NCBI RefSeq assembly: GCF_014805625.2
Contig: NW_023998567.1
Location: 1,337,078 to 1,401,077, forward strand
DNA: 64,000 nt
DNA from: Glossina fuscipes
Taxonomy: Eukaryota > Arthropoda > Insecta > Diptera > Glossinidae
Direction: 5' to 3'
Below the pieces are notes generated by a model. That model was not told the origin of the DNA. It made no database searches and saw only the letters and a program-made list of their open reading frames with translations. The first letter of the stretch is position 1. The number at the start of each line of letters is the position of its first letter. Of this stretch, positions 11,332 to 23,029 are shown piece after piece. The translations under genes and the position numbers were made by a program.

Positions 11332-13209
11332 AATATTCCGTTAATGAATAAGTGTTGTAGTGTGAGGTCGCGCGAAATAACAGGTCGCAGGCGATTGGCG
11401 CATGTATTAAGCATAAACGTAGATGGAATATAACTCTGATTGGCTGCGGGTCTATAATTAAGCTATTAAGGGAAACTTATATGAAGATATTTTCAAAGCT
11501 TAACGGTTTAAAAAGTTTTGTAGAAAACTAATTATAAAAAAAATTCTCTTCTATTAGAAATCTAAATGTGACATTAATGCTCGTAGTGGGTTTATTTTCT
11601 TATTTATTGCAGCAATTATCAGAGAGAGAGTTTACTCTTCTGAATTGTCTTTCTTTTAATAATATTAACAATTTCGTTCTCTCTATTAAATTAGTGCCTC
11701 TGCTGCATAATCACCGCTTTCGCCCTTGCATTATTGATCGCCGTAGCTGTTCTTATTGCACTTTATCTATGTCCTCTTGCCACAAACGTGGCTGGCCCAG
11801 GCGGCCCATTCGAAATATAAAACTTCAATAGAAAAGAGAAGAAGTGAAAGTTTCTTACATTATCTTCACTACGGATTTTTTATACTGTTATTGGGAGCAT
11901 GCGACGCAAACTGCAACAAACATTGGAGTTACTGTGTTCAAAGTGATATTTTGCGGAACTCAATATTTCGACAAAAGCTTTCTAACGACGAATTAGAGAT
12001 TCCTCAACTATATTCGGTACACAAACCTAGATGTATTTCAAAACAGACTACAATTCGGTTCAATAAAATGCAAATACTTGTTTATATATTTAGTCGTCTC
12101 GCAGATTTAACTTAGCTAACAAATTTATTTAGTCTACTAATTTAAAATCGATATGGTAACTCTGGTATGAAAAAGGTAAAAAGCTTGAGCATCGTTTTGA
12201 TAACTTTTGAATACATTAAGTGTCGAAAGGGATATTGATAATTGGTCGAAAGGAATATTGCGCTTCTGAAATTATTTTCTTTCTTGCGCAATCATTTGTT
12301 ACACATAAAATGTGCAGAGTTTGGCAGGCGCAGAATCGGTTTTATCGTCATTTCCTCCGACGGCTTGCGATTGGGCTGTCGGGAATGCGGGCAATAGGTA
12401 TAAACCTTTATTATTATTTTATGTTTCTAAACAGAGGCTTTTCAAAGTAAGAAAGCTAACAGCTATTTTATGGAGGAAGTTTACAGCTCAAGAGTGCCAG
12501 TTTAGGGGGTTTAGATACTTAGATGATATTACTAGCTCTTTGAGGAAGAAAAAACATTTAAAATTCTGATCGAAGGAGTGCTGTTTTAAAAGCATTTCCG
12601 CGGATTGCGGATTCGACTACATCCTCCTAAAATGGGGACGAGTTTTAACATAGACGCAGAAAATTTCGGTTCCTAGCTGTTCCCTCTACTTCAGGATCTT
12701 ATGGCGCTACGTCGGTGGTACCACAAGTACTTTGTGTGGTTCTTAAGTAGTAAATAAGCGTATAATAATAAGTAAGTGTAAAGATTCACCGTCGTCTTGT
12801 AGACGATGGCCTATGCGTAATAATCGTAATCGATTAAAAGTAGTTCTCTCACGAAAATCCATATTTGTTTCCAGATTCTCCATTGAATACTATGAAATCA
12901 CATACTTAACTTCCAATTGACGAGCCACAAAAGTGAATGTTCTCAAGTTCAAAGAGTAACTTTTATGATGCCCTTTATAAATTTATTATTGAAAGCTCTT
13001 TTTGGTCTCAAAGGATGTTAGTGAAGCAGTTTGTCGTTAGGAAACGGAGCGGATATAGATTTCCATTAGCAGAGCCAGTGACGCTGCCTCCTTCAAGAAA
13101 CTAAGTACGCCTACGGACTTTCAAACAACTTTGCATCTCTATGCTGATTCGGCCGATTGCTACTATTATATGCGATATGTTCGCAGAATTTTTCCAACGG
13201 AATTATTTG
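11332..13209. other. No recognised gene
   Basis: Short frames at 11568-11831, 11756-12115 and 12220-12569 show no recognisable domain. A patch at about 12490-12560 (GTGCCAGTTTAGGGGG...) faintly resembles the repeat at 15115-15410. Confidence 0.45.
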
Positions 13210-13497
13210 TTATATAATTTTCCTCATATTAAGCAAGCATTCAGTATGTATGGATTTCATATTTTCTGAAGGTAAATGACGAGCGGTGTAAAAATCCTGC
13301 TCAGCAAATGCAGATGGTATCCCGTCTTCCATTTTGAGAATGTTCGCAAATGAGATGTATATTTTATTTATTGGGATTTTAAATTTATTCCTACTTACTG
13401 GCAAATTCTCCACGGGATGGAAGAACAGTTTCATTCGCCCGTGCACAAAGCTTATAACAGGCACTTGATCGATAATTGCGGAGGCATTTCTAAACAT
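13210..13497 (-). CDS. Unidentified 95-codon open frame
   Basis: The frame starts with ATG and translates to a mixed, non-repetitive sequence (FVHGRMKLFFHPVENLPVS in the first half, a Glu/His-rich end). I do not recognise it. It has no evident splice sites or neighbours. It lies about 2.8 kb from the Polinton remains, so an eroded Polinton gene is conceivable, but nothing in it matches the Polinton proteins I can name. A chance frame is the main alternative. Confidence 0.2.
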   Translation of the reverse strand: MFRNASAIIDQVPVISFVHGRMKLFFHPVENLPVSRNKFKIPINKIYISFANILKMEDGIPSAFAEQDFYTARHLPSENMKSIHTECLLNMRKII

Positions 13498-14512
13498 AGC
13501 TCTCTACCAAAGTTTTTTGAATAGCGCGAAGAACAAACTTTAGGATGAAATTAATTATATCCCCCGTTCGAAGAATATTTCTGCCGCGGTGGCGCTAATA
13601 CGTAAGTACCAGGATACGTACATGGAACCCAATATATTTTTCCACAAATTCGTATCAAATAAAAGAGTTCATATTAAGAGAGTGTGCATAGGCAGAAAGT
13701 CGCGCAATATACGATCTTTTATAAGTTGGTATTTTTCAACTCAACTGCAAGAAATGTAAGAAAATAATTCGCTGTGGATAATTTTGTAATTCAATCTATG
13801 AAACATGCATGAATACTTTGTTTTTTACTACGGGAAATTAGCTGGAAAACTTTATGTAAGATCTTCCAAGAAAGAAAGAGAGCTAAGATTCTTCGCCTAG
13901 CACAGTTATTCGCTCGTTTTGGTAGTAATACTCCAAAAAGTTCACTTTATTTTGACGCAAAGCCATAATTGTCACGAAAGCCCTCATAATGGAAGGTCAG
14001 ATTTCCTTTCCATAAGTGCTTGCGTTTCGTGATAGCGCCTGTATATGTTGTGGTCCAAGAAAAGACCTATGTGATCCAAATTCACTACAGTTGATTTTTT
14101 TATTGAAACGTTACTATGAATTAATTTTCATCGTAAAATATTATTATATTTTTTCGGAGTAATTACTACTCAGACGTCGTATATGAAGTGGAGCCGACAA
14201 ATAGACATATGTGGTTCTAATTAGGTCCACCTAATTTTTTAATAAATTACCACAAAAAAAAAGAAAGCCGATTTCGTGAACAAAATAAACTTGACAATCA
14301 TGATGGTTTTATGTACATTTTTTGCTGCCGACAATCGTGAAAATGGTATTGGTGAAAAATAATATTACTTAACCGTCTGACGATGTCAGGAATTATCCCA
14401 ATGGTTACATATGAATTAAGATTTATTCAAATGTGAACTACAAAATTTTCTTAATTGAACACGATTGTAATGAAAAATAAATCATGCTAATATATGTATT
14501 TATTATCTACCA
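13498..14512. other. No recognised gene
   Basis: AT-rich sequence without open frames of note. Confidence 0.5.
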
Positions 14513-14689
14513 TACCCTGAGTAGCCGAAGGCGAGGAATCTCGACTAGCAAGTCAATGGTCGTGGGTTCGAATCTCAAGTGCGGTAGAGTTTTCAATAAA
14601 AGCCGATAGCCTTAGATGCTAGTGCTTTTAAGAGTTTAGTATTAGAATTTATTTCTCTGGCGAAATTATTAATAATAATAATAATAATG
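14513..14689 (+). mobile_element. tRNA-derived SINE, copy 1
   Basis: The head resembles a class II tRNA (Ser/Leu type): a D-arm-like region with GTAGCCGAAGGCG near 14521 and a clear B box GGTTCGAATCT at 14565-14575. The body includes GCCGATAGCCTTAGATGCTA, and the element ends in (TAA)n. A perfect 10-bp target duplication, TTATCTACCA, flanks it at 14503-14512 and 14690-14699. Compared with copy 2 (34948-35129) it differs at roughly a dozen positions by eye, and it lacks a few bases at the 5' end. Its 3' part resembles the LINE tails at 59089-59187 and 1575-1660. Confidence 0.92.
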
Positions 14690-14699
14690 TTATCTACCA

Positions 14700-15114
14700 C
14701 AGCAAAAGCGTTCATGAACATCATCAAACACAAAAACAACTTTGTCTAATTCACAGTGGCCTGGTGGAACTCCGCTGTAGATAATTGACGGTTTGTTGTT
14801 TTATCTGCACATAAATGAAGAAGCAAAGTGAAGTTTGCAAACTTGCAAGTAAGCAAATGAATAGTAAAGACCGTAAGGTTTTCCCTTAGAAAAAAAAAAA
14901 GAGAGAGATATTAACAGATGCATGCAAAATTATAAAGGCATGTTGAATGTGTAAACACACTGAAATAGAAGTGCGAACGATTGGAGAAGACTTTGCAAGG
15001 ATTAAAACGACCGAAACCGACAAAGCCGAAACAAAAAAGGTGAAAGTGGCGCTGTAACGATACTGTTATATTCTATCTATCTGTTCAAAAACTATAGAAA
15101 ACTGCTAATTGAAT
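14700..15114. other. No recognised gene
   Basis: Non-coding, AT-rich; nothing recognised. Confidence 0.5.
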
Positions 15115-15410
15115 TAGATTTTAGGGCAACTCGCAAGTGCCACTTTAGGAGGATTGGAGCTTTGCTGAGCTAGCTAGTTCGTGAGATAAAGGACGGGTTA
15201 TATGTTTTTGGCTCACTGACCCTCCTCAGACTACTACAACTAAAAGAATAGAACGCACTTACCCTTTAACGGAGACGGACGTAACCTAACATAGCGAATG
15301 GGCATCCTTGTGCTCCCGGCCCTTCCTATACCTCCCTGCTTATGGTCTTCTTTGGCTCGTGGAAGACCCCCCTAAAGCCCCCTAAACTACCTTCTCTTAA
15401 TATGTTAAAA
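15115..15410 (+). repeat. Interspersed repeat R-A, copy 1
   Basis: Shares GCTRAGCTAGCTAGTTCGTGAGA, then CTAAAAGARTAGMACG, and a final AAAGCCCC...CTACCTTC block, in the same order and orientation with 44632-44880. It is richer in G+C than its surroundings. The kind of element is unknown; a decayed LINE end or DNA transposon are both possible. Confidence 0.6.
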
Positions 15411-16339
15411 TATATAATAGTTGCGGATTAATTTCTTTAACCCTAATTATGTATATGGGCATTTTTGTATATGTTTATATACGTATAGTAACTTTTACAT
15501 ATAAACGAAACAAATCGTTTTTTTTTGTTTTTATGAAATGATAATTAATATAAATATATGAGATCACGCTTACTTGCTTCGGGAAAATAATCACATATAT
15601 TTAAAGAGTAAGGTGTAATATCATAATTCCCTCTAAAATTACGCAGGACCATAATTATTGCATATTAATGTTCCCTATTAGTTTGGCGAGAAGCCCATCG
15701 ATTAATACCATTGCCTTGATTGACCGCAGTGCGTTGTGGGTAGGAAATAAAAAAATGAATAGATCTCTATGTAAATGAGCACATATTTCCAAGCTGACTT
15801 GTGCACGGTACAGCAGTGATCCCAATTATGGTAAACCAGAGTAATCATATTTCTGGCACTACGCAATTAAAATACTGATTACGGAACAATAGGCCCGGAC
15901 ACAAAGGGACCAATCCAAATATTCCATTCCAGCTTTGGTCATATGAACAATCACTAATTTATAGGAGTAGTATATGTGTGGAGAAACATCGACGCGACGA
16001 ACAGCATACTTTTGTTGGTAAGTATATTATAAATTTTGTTTTCCATGTTTTTTTTATTAGAAAAAATCTGTACAGCTGATTTTCTTGCTCATATGTGGCA
16101 TAAAATGGATAAGCTGCATTAGTTATACTGGAAGAATAGGAAGTAAAGATGAGTACTTTAATTAATTCACCGGGGAATTTGTAAGGGTCATTTATAGGGA
16201 ATGTAGAAAAGCTTTTCAATTTAAGCTACCTTACCTTAGAGATTATTTGTCAAAATTTAAGTATTATTAAGTATATTCGTTTATTTATTGCGCGATTAAG
16301 GCCCAATTTGTCAGTTGTACCGTGCAATAAAGAGTTGTA
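15411..16339. other. No recognised gene
   Basis: AT-rich. A minus-strand open frame at 15959-16219 is unassigned and has no known motif. A Polinton terminal inverted repeat was looked for here and not found. Confidence 0.45.
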
Positions 16340-17570
16340 CATATCAATTGCGAAGAGAGTAATGGAGGGGAATAGGCTAAAATATCTAATGAATTTCGTG
16401 GATTCAGATCGTTTTCAAACTCTTGTTTAGAAAAATTAGCTAAGTATTTAAAACCCAGTCAGTTTAAAGTTTTAATGAAAACGTTTATGAAACCACAAAA
16501 ATTAGTGTTAAAAAGTCGGAAGTGTGCCTTTCCTTGCGGTTATATAAGTGGCATTAAGAAATTTGATAAACTGACCTACAATTATTTGTCCGATCGCGAA
16601 TGTAGTGAGGCTAACTACTATTTGGGTCAGAGGGTATTGGACGCTTTCGAATGTCAAATCCTTAAAGTTTACAAGGTTCTATTCCTTCAAAGCGATGTCT
16701 TGATACTAACCGACGTTTGCTAAAATTGCTAAAATGAGTTCGAGAACAACTTCTATGAACTGACGAATAATACTATTTATGGGAAAACTATGGAAAATGT
16801 TGAAAAGCGTCGGGATGTTCGCTTAGTTATTAAATGTAAAAGCAGAAGGAATTCTAAAGGCTATAGAGCTCTTATAGCGAAGCCTAACCTTAATGAAATA
16901 TTCGATAATGGTTCGTTTTTTCATGGAATTAAGTGAAATATAAATAGTGCATGGTAAACCAATATATATGGGGCTAACTGTCTTAGAACTCTCTAAGTGG
17001 TTGATGTACGATTTTTACTACAACTTTTTAATTAATCAAGACCAAAGAATGAAGATAATATATATGGATAGAGATTCATTCATAATAGAATCTTATCGTA
17101 ATATATATGTTATTAAAAATAATCCTAATAAATTTGACACATTAATTCAAATCCCGGCAATATTGATAATATTAATCGTAACAACAAAAAAGTATTAGTT
17201 TGATGAAAGATGAGAATGCTAGGAGAATTACGACCAAATTTTCGAGTTTAAAAGTTAAAGCGTCCTCAACGATGAAGCCAATAATAAAGAACAAGACGTG
17301 GTAAAAAGATGTGTAACTGACAAGTTAATATACAGTGAGTATAAGCACTGCATTATAAATAGAAAATCTTTTTATGGTGAACAGAGCCATAAGCAGCAGA
17401 TCTTACAGGTTGTACACAAAAATCTGCAAAAAAATAGCTTTAGATTATTTATATGACAAGCAATACATTTCAGAGGATAGAATTTCCACACCAGAGTCGG
17501 GAAATTATAAAATAACTAATCAAAATACATAAATAACAATGCGTAAGCATTATATACGCATTATATACGC
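16340..17570 (+). pseudogene. polB: Polinton protein-primed family B DNA polymerase, broken
   Basis: The frame 16475-16723 covers the end of the proofreading exonuclease: FPCGYISGIKKFDKL, then FLQSDVLILTDVC, the Exo III-like segment. The sequence then jumps to FENNFYELTNNTIYGKTMENV at 16750-16801, in the palm domain, so the section with the first catalytic aspartate is missing. AKPNLNEIF follows near 16875. Motif C reads YMDRDS at about 17061-17078, where the family has YxDTDS. A C-terminal piece runs to about 17570. It would have copied the element with a protein primer; it cannot now. Several stops and shifts are present. Confidence 0.82.
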
Positions 17571-17883
17571 ATATATATGAATACATGTAAAAAATGTAAT
17601 ACGCAATGAAAATATTTGGGGTTTTGTTTTATTTAGATTTTAATACTAACAGCAACAGTATAATTAATAATAACATCAGACGCTTTCGTTTCATCTTATG
17701 CATTTTTATCCAAGTCCTTCAGTTTTGTTAAGTCCTGAATTATGAGTTTCATCAAACCTTAGCCATTTCACAAAAGGTTCCCTTCTACTTTAATATATTT
17801 TCCACTAAATCGGCTTTCTCGTCAAGAACTTTTTCCATTTTGCATTCAGAAAGTAATGCTAATATTTCATTCTTCTTTTAATC

Positions 17884-18300
17884 CTAAATAATGTAAGTAG
17901 CAGGATTTGTAATTTTTATTTTACATACAGCAGCTTTCATAAGAACGGATGTGTAATAATGGCTAATTTTATAATCTTTCATAAACTTTTTAAAATCTTT
18001 ATTAAAAAATTCCTTACCCTGATCGGTCTGAATATTTTTTGGAGAGATATATTTTCTTTCTAGTACCTCTCTCGTAGTTTTAACTATCTCAAATGAACTT
18101 TCCATTTTATTGGCTGTGCGAAAGCATATTTGAAAAATGCTGCAAAGAGGTTTTTGTAGCCTTTATTTAGTTTTTGAAATGGAATTAACTCAATTAAATC
18201 GATTTGGCAGGTATCATTAATTTTTTGAATCGCTTTTAAAAAAATTTTTTTCAGTTTGATTTGTGAATCTTATTAACTACTTGAATTTTACTCACTTTTC
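17884..18300 (-). pseudogene. int: Polinton retroviral-like integrase, broken
   Basis: On the minus strand, residues near 18230 (CQIDLIELIPFQKLNKGYKN) hold the first catalytic Asp region of the DDE core. The frame 18105-17884 reads IQTDQGKEFFN, the second Asp. The third catalytic Glu, in a position normally reading V-V-E-R-F-N, falls where this copy reads AAVCKIKI, so it is lost. A frame break separates the two parts near 18110. It would have inserted the element into host DNA. It is transcribed against the polymerase, and opposite orientations are common in Polintons. Confidence 0.82.
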
Positions 18301-18419
18301 ACAAACCTTACGGCTATTTATTAATCGACCTTATGCAAAACGTAAATGACTTACTAATGAGATACAGAACCATCATATTTAATTAAAGTTTTTGCTGTTG
18401 CTTCTGTGACACTGGAGAA

Positions 18420-18715
18420 AATGGTCTTAAAAAAGAACTTAAATCGAAATTAAGACAAGCTTTAATCAACTGTTCTGATGATGAGTTAATCAAAACTTTG
18501 ACTGAGATTATCTTTAAATTAGAAACAATAAACTAAAAAATGAAGATTTGGAGGCTTTAGAAAAGTATATAAAAGAACTTCGATTCATCTCGAGTCCAAA
18601 CGCGACCATAAAGTACAAAAGAAATGTTATTTTGCAGAAAGGTAGTGGCTTCTTGCCTACAAGCTTAGCGTCGCTATTATTTGGAATTATCGGAAAATTG
18701 TTAGACAAGGTTCAA
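18420..18715 (+). pseudogene. Polinton-type small protein with Gly-rich hydrophobic end
   Basis: Two frames join at about 18530: LKKELKSKLRQALINCSDDE, then DLEALEKYIKEL, and finally LQKGSGFLPTSLASLLFGII before LLDKVQ. A charged helical start followed by a G-G/S-F-L-P and hydrophobic stretch is seen in a small protein of many Polintons, probably a structural component. That assignment is from memory of the family pattern and not from a database. The frameshift makes it a pseudogene. Its position, just before the other structural genes, supports the call. Confidence 0.5.
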
Positions 18716-19203
18716 TAAATTGAAGCCTAGATTAAAGGTATTACTATATTTCAATAATGTCTCTTTCATAACGTAACAAATTAAACAAGAATTAAGCACT
18801 TATATTAAAAGCCTATTAAGAAAAACTTTAATCCCATACCTGAAAAGATGTTTTCTAAAAATGATATAGTGTGTTGAAAACATAATATGTTACTTATATA
18901 GTTCACATTTATTCATTAGTGGCTTCTTGATAATTGCTAACTGAACAGTTTCTAGTTAACTTCTGTTGTTTACTTCAACTTATAGTTTCATAACTATTTA
19001 TTAAATTTGCACTGTTACTTATTAATGCTTATGATAACGTAATTGATAAAACTAGGTTAATATAAATATAGGTTATTGCGTAAAGTTACGAAAGTGCTTA
19101 TACTAGTGTGCTTGGTAAATCTAGGGTATTAAAATATAGCAAGACTTGCAAAGTGCAAACCTTGCTTAAATCAAATAAGTAAAATAAAATAGAAAATAAT
19201 TAA

Positions 19204-19533
19204 ATGTCAGAAATAACACTACAATAGACGGTGTGAAAGTTAACATTGAGGCACCTGAAATCCCTCTAAAAAACGATGATAGCAGAGAAAAATTACAAAG
19301 TAAAAAGAAAAGTACAGAAGCCACAACAATTAAGCGCACAACCTCAAAAATTTGACAGAAAACCGAGAATTCAGAAACGCACTTATCTGTATAACACTCG
19401 ACTTAGAAGACAACGTAAAACCAAAATTGGTGTAATTAAAAATGCAGATCTTATCAATTTGAACGGCAAACAAAAATCAATTCAGAGATTTCAGAGAAGA
19501 CTGAAAATAGTTTTAAGTGGAGTGCTTTATTAA
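19204..19533 (+). pseudogene. Very basic protein, probable Polinton core-like gene
   Basis: The frame 19276-19533 (about 85 codons) is rich in Lys, Arg and Gln and nearly lacks acidic residues; RTYLYNTRLRRQRKTKIGVI is typical. An upstream, shifted frame from 19204 gives a more acidic start (TIDGVKVNIEAPEIPLKND). Basic DNA-condensing or core-like proteins occur in Polintons, and the flanking genes here belong to that element. By itself the sequence has no diagnostic motif, so function is inference. Confidence 0.4.
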
Positions 19534-20064
19534 ACTGTTTCCACCAACGTTAAATAAAAAACTATTACAAACGAATTTTGAGTTCATTTGTTCTATAGAT
19601 TTTAAGCTATGAACTACATGGAGAATTTTTACGTTAGTTTATTAAGCAATAATTCGGTTGCCGTTTACGAAAAGAATACTTTGTTCTCATTTACAAATAT
19701 TATAAATCTCCCTACTATTACAAATGATCGTTAGTAAATTGGAATAACTGAATTGTTTTAAAATAATGTCAATATCAACAATTACCTCCTGAAGTACAAG
19801 CGCGGGAATATTCGCTATTATTTATTTATACGGATAAAATAAAATTTAGTTGTTTTGGAATTAAAATTTTGAGATGGCTTCGTGTTCTGATGTTTAATGG
19901 AAATAACAATTGATTTGAGTTCAAAAGCGTAGAATACAACAGCCTTAAAATTGCTGCTATAAAAGACATCTTTATACTCATAGTTAATGCAGATGGTGCC
20001 CTATATAATTTTTGTGACTCCATTATACCTACTTACATTATTCTTCACATTAGAAAAAAGAAAA

Positions 20065-20083
20065 CGGCATTAAAATAATGCCG
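20065..20083. promoter_or_regulatory. Perfect 8-bp inverted repeat upstream of GHG gene
   Basis: CGGCATTA-AAA-TAATGCCG is a perfect palindrome with 8-bp arms and a 3-base loop, 52 bases before the start of the GHG-motif gene. It could be an operator-like site or chance. Confidence 0.35.
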
Positions 20084-20134
20084 ATATAAATGAGAGCACA
20101 TGTAAAATTTCATTCAGGAGTGTAACAAAGTGAC

Positions 20135-20577
20135 ATGGAGAAAGTGTATACTTCATATTATTTTAGTCAAATTGGAGGCGGGATAAGTCACATAGGATCA
20201 TTATATATATCACCTCGAGTAGTACAACATGGGCACGGTATTGGCTCATTCTTCGCGTCTTCCTTTAGAAATGTAAAACCGTTGTTTCTATCGATTTCGA
20301 ATGCGATTAAAGACCAAGCTGGCTACTGGCAAATATATTTTGAGTGATTTCAGTGGCAAACCACTCAGAAACATTTGGAATAGCAAGGCAAAAAGGCTTT
20401 CAGTAAGTTGAAAGTAAAAGCGTTAAACAAGATATCTAAATTTCAAAAAGGGTCTGGAAAGCGTAGTATAAGACGTTGCATCAAAAAGAAAATACGTTGG
20501 TCACAAAATAAATCTAAAGCGAAACGCATGAAAAAATTCAATCTACGTAAGAAAGTAAAGGATATATTTGCCTAGGC
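20135..20577 (+). pseudogene. Polinton GHG-motif structural protein, frameshifted
   Basis: The frame from ATG 20135 reads YYFSQIGGGISHIGSL, then HGHGIGSFFASSFRNVKPLF. The sequence G-G-G plus G-H-G-I-G-S-F-F is a strongly conserved signature of one Polinton virion-type protein. After a frame change near 20345 it gives ILSDFSGKPLRNIWNS. After another near 20395 it gives AFSKLKVKALNKISKFQKGS, a very basic stretch, ending KVKDIFA just before a stop at about 20575. The order (motif, linker, basic tail, D-I-F end) fits one protein broken twice. The major capsid gene follows at once. Confidence 0.72.
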
Positions 20578-20596
20578 ACTGTGAGTACTTATACAT

Positions 20597-21193
20597 CCGA
20601 TACAATACAGCATTCTAAATACAGAAGAGGCCTCATATAATCCGATTCTATCTTTAGACAAACCTAATTTCTTAGAATTTTTTTGCCTTGGTAATGGGGA
20701 TACGTATCGTCGTCTTTGCAGTGTTTATTTAAAATTGATTGTTCAATTGAAGAATAAAGATAATTTTGATGTTACTGATGATAAGTGTAGCGTTTTTAAT
20801 AATCTTCTACACTCAATGTTTCGAAGCGTCTCCGTGTATTTAAACAATGTTCTGGTTTCGCAAACTGGTAGCAATTGTCACTATAGGTCATACATACAAA
20901 CTCTTCTTAATTATGGCACTGATGCTCGTCGAACACATTTATCATGTTCTGGATTGTATCCAAACCACTACATAGGAGAAGTTTTTAATGATAGCAAAAA
21001 ACAATTAACTGAGCTGTTTGGTAAGATTAATACAGTTGAATTGTTTGCAAAGCTGCATAGAGATATTTTTAATCCACTTAAACTCTTTCTAAATAACGTT
21101 AATTTGCGCATTATATTTAATTTGGAGAAATCATTTTACTTAATGGAAGAGGTCCAAACCTACTTTCATAATAGCAAATACAGAGTGCTCTAA
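20597..21193 (+). pseudogene. Polinton major capsid protein (double jelly-roll), truncated
   Basis: An open frame reads TEEASYNPILSLDKPNFLEF, then GNGDTYRRLCSVYLKLIVQL, then SMFRSVSVYLNNVLVSQTGS, then YIQTLLNYGTDARRTHLSCS, and later KLHRDIFNPLKLFLNNVNLR. The pattern (an early beta region, a VYLN-G/N turn, a Y-R-x-Y-I-x-T-L-L-x-Y-G segment, then H-x-D-I-F) is that of the Polinton major capsid protein. It ends at a stop at 21191-21193, roughly two fifths of the usual length, and only faint coding traces follow to about 21430. Upstream, the start lies in a shifted frame near 20585. It would form the capsid shell. Confidence 0.78.
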
Positions 21194-21430
21194 TCAACCA
21201 CGAGAGCGGTGGGTTGCCTTTTACTTCAATTCGAAGTTAGCAGCAGAATATTTTAAATCTTATGGTCAAAAACCATTGAAGAAAGAATCTTGCAATTCCT
21301 TAAATAGAAGCTGCGAAACGTATATATATACCGAGTAGCATCTCCCAGGATACTTTTCAAGCATTTGCTTATTTCAAACAATTTAGTAGAACTGAGTACA
21401 GTTTTAATGATAAGAAAATACTCAAACTAC

Positions 21431-22885
21431 TTAAAAAGAATTTTTAATAAATTAGATGTTACATTTTCAATTTAGACACCAAACCCTTTATTTTCGTCTT
21501 GAATAAACTCAAAAATAACTGCACTAGTTATAGATTTATCCCTTCCTCGACAGACAGTATGTTGGATATTATTTTCTTTCAATTTTTATACGGGTTTTTG
21601 AATGGGCATACTTGACTAAGGCACTTCGATAGAAATATCCACAGTAAGTCCCCTCAGGCGATTCCAAGTAAAGAGCAATTTTTTCTCCAAGGTGTGTTGC
21701 TCTTGCTTTACAAATGATACCTCGTCAATCTTATAAGTGCAACCTTGGCCTGAAGACTTCCAGGCGTCATTAAAAGAAAATACGAGACTTTTACTGAAAA
21801 GTATTTCTTACCATGTCTTTTTTTTGGTTGCTCATATCGACCAAGTACTTCTTTCTCCAATCAAGCGTTTTAAGAAATTGACCAAAATTGAGTTTATAAG
21901 TTATTTGTATAGATTAAACGCAGGTCACATTCACATCATTATCCCTCTTACCACCAGGAGAATAAAATAAAAACACAATGTTAATTTTTATTTATTTAAT
22001 TCTTTAGTTTATTATCTCATCCTAATAAATTTCAACAAACTATCATTTGAAACTATCATTTAAAAAAATTAGTAATCTGTCGTAATTGCTGGTTCAAAAT
22101 AGAGTTGTTGAAACCATCACTGAAATAATAATCATAGTTTACGTCTTCATCGAAATATGCTTGAAACCAATATCGAGGGTCGTACTAAGAATTCCCACTT
22201 TAAAGGAACTACCATATTTGGCTATTCTCTATGATATTTGATTGCGAGACGGCTGCCCAATTTAACTCCGATCTCTGACAACCTGGAGTCCACGACTCTG
22301 AAGAATATCTACTAGGCTGCTCTGACAAAAGATCTCGTTGTCGTCGGAAATTCAAATAACTTTCCGACTTTGGGAAGATATAAAGATGGCGGTGTCTATT
22401 GTCATTGAAGAATGGTAGGTATCTAATGTACTCATTCACGTCCTCTATCGATCTTCGCCTTGTATTGACGATAACGTTGGTGTTGACGATATAGACGTTA
22501 TGCTGTTTGAGTATTTTTAGATTAAGTTAAGAGAAAACTCTGCTTATAAAGAATAGAAATGTGGGCGAACTTACCTCCAAGCATTACCTGTAAAATTCCC
22601 TCTGGCTTTTATTGCTTCTAAATTTTTCACAAAAAAGTTCTTAAGTATGATCATAAAGTAATAAATACAATTTTAACTTTTTTGTCGTACCGTTCCACCT
22701 ATTCGGATTTAATTGTTATCTGCACCATAAATAATGTATGTCGTTAAAACAATCCTTTTCCCCTTTGGTTTATTAGGATGTTTGTAATAACAAAAGAATT
22801 GAAAGGAATGATCGAAAGACATTTTTCCTGAACGTAATATGATGGTATGCTGGGTATGTGCTGTTATTTTAAGGCGTGTGAAAGG
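21431..22885. other. No recognised gene
   Basis: Possible far Polinton traces. Frames at 21737-21970 (plus) and 22439-22209 (minus) are open but unassigned. Nothing matches a packaging ATPase or protease motif. Confidence 0.4.
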
Positions 22886-23010
22886 GTAAACGTTACGCGT
22901 GCGAAGGAAAGGTTGGTATGTGTTAGTGACGTGAGTTGGAGGGTGAGAAGTGTGTGTATATGTATGTCTGTGAGTGTGTGGGTGTGTTTGGATGTGAAGT
23001 AATGTGCTCG
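22886..23010. repeat. GT-rich low-complexity stretch
   Basis: Purine-and-T strand enriched in TGTG and GAGTG runs. It produces Thr/His-rich open frames on the minus strand that are artefacts of composition. Confidence 0.7.
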
Positions 23011-23029
23011 GTGCGGGCAAATGCATACC

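Larger units (their letters stand above)
16340..21430. mobile_element. Polinton/Maverick remnant
   Basis: A cluster of decayed genes whose combination occurs only in Polintons: family B protein-primed DNA polymerase (plus), retroviral-like integrase (minus), and a plus-strand block of a small hydrophobic protein, a basic protein, a GHG-motif protein with a basic tail, and the major capsid protein. The packaging ATPase, the Ulp1-like protease and the terminal inverted repeats were not found. At about 5 kb it is far shorter than the usual 15-20 kb, so large parts are deleted. All reading frames are broken. Confidence 0.85.

Noticed and set aside
14513..14600. Possible functional tRNA gene
   Set aside because: It has A- and B-box-like sequences but no complete cloverleaf, and is joined to a SINE body with target duplications; the same holds for 34948-35030.
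21737..21970. Possible Polinton ATPase or protease downstream of the capsid gene
   Set aside because: No Walker A, Walker B or His/Asp/Cys protease pattern could be found in any frame.
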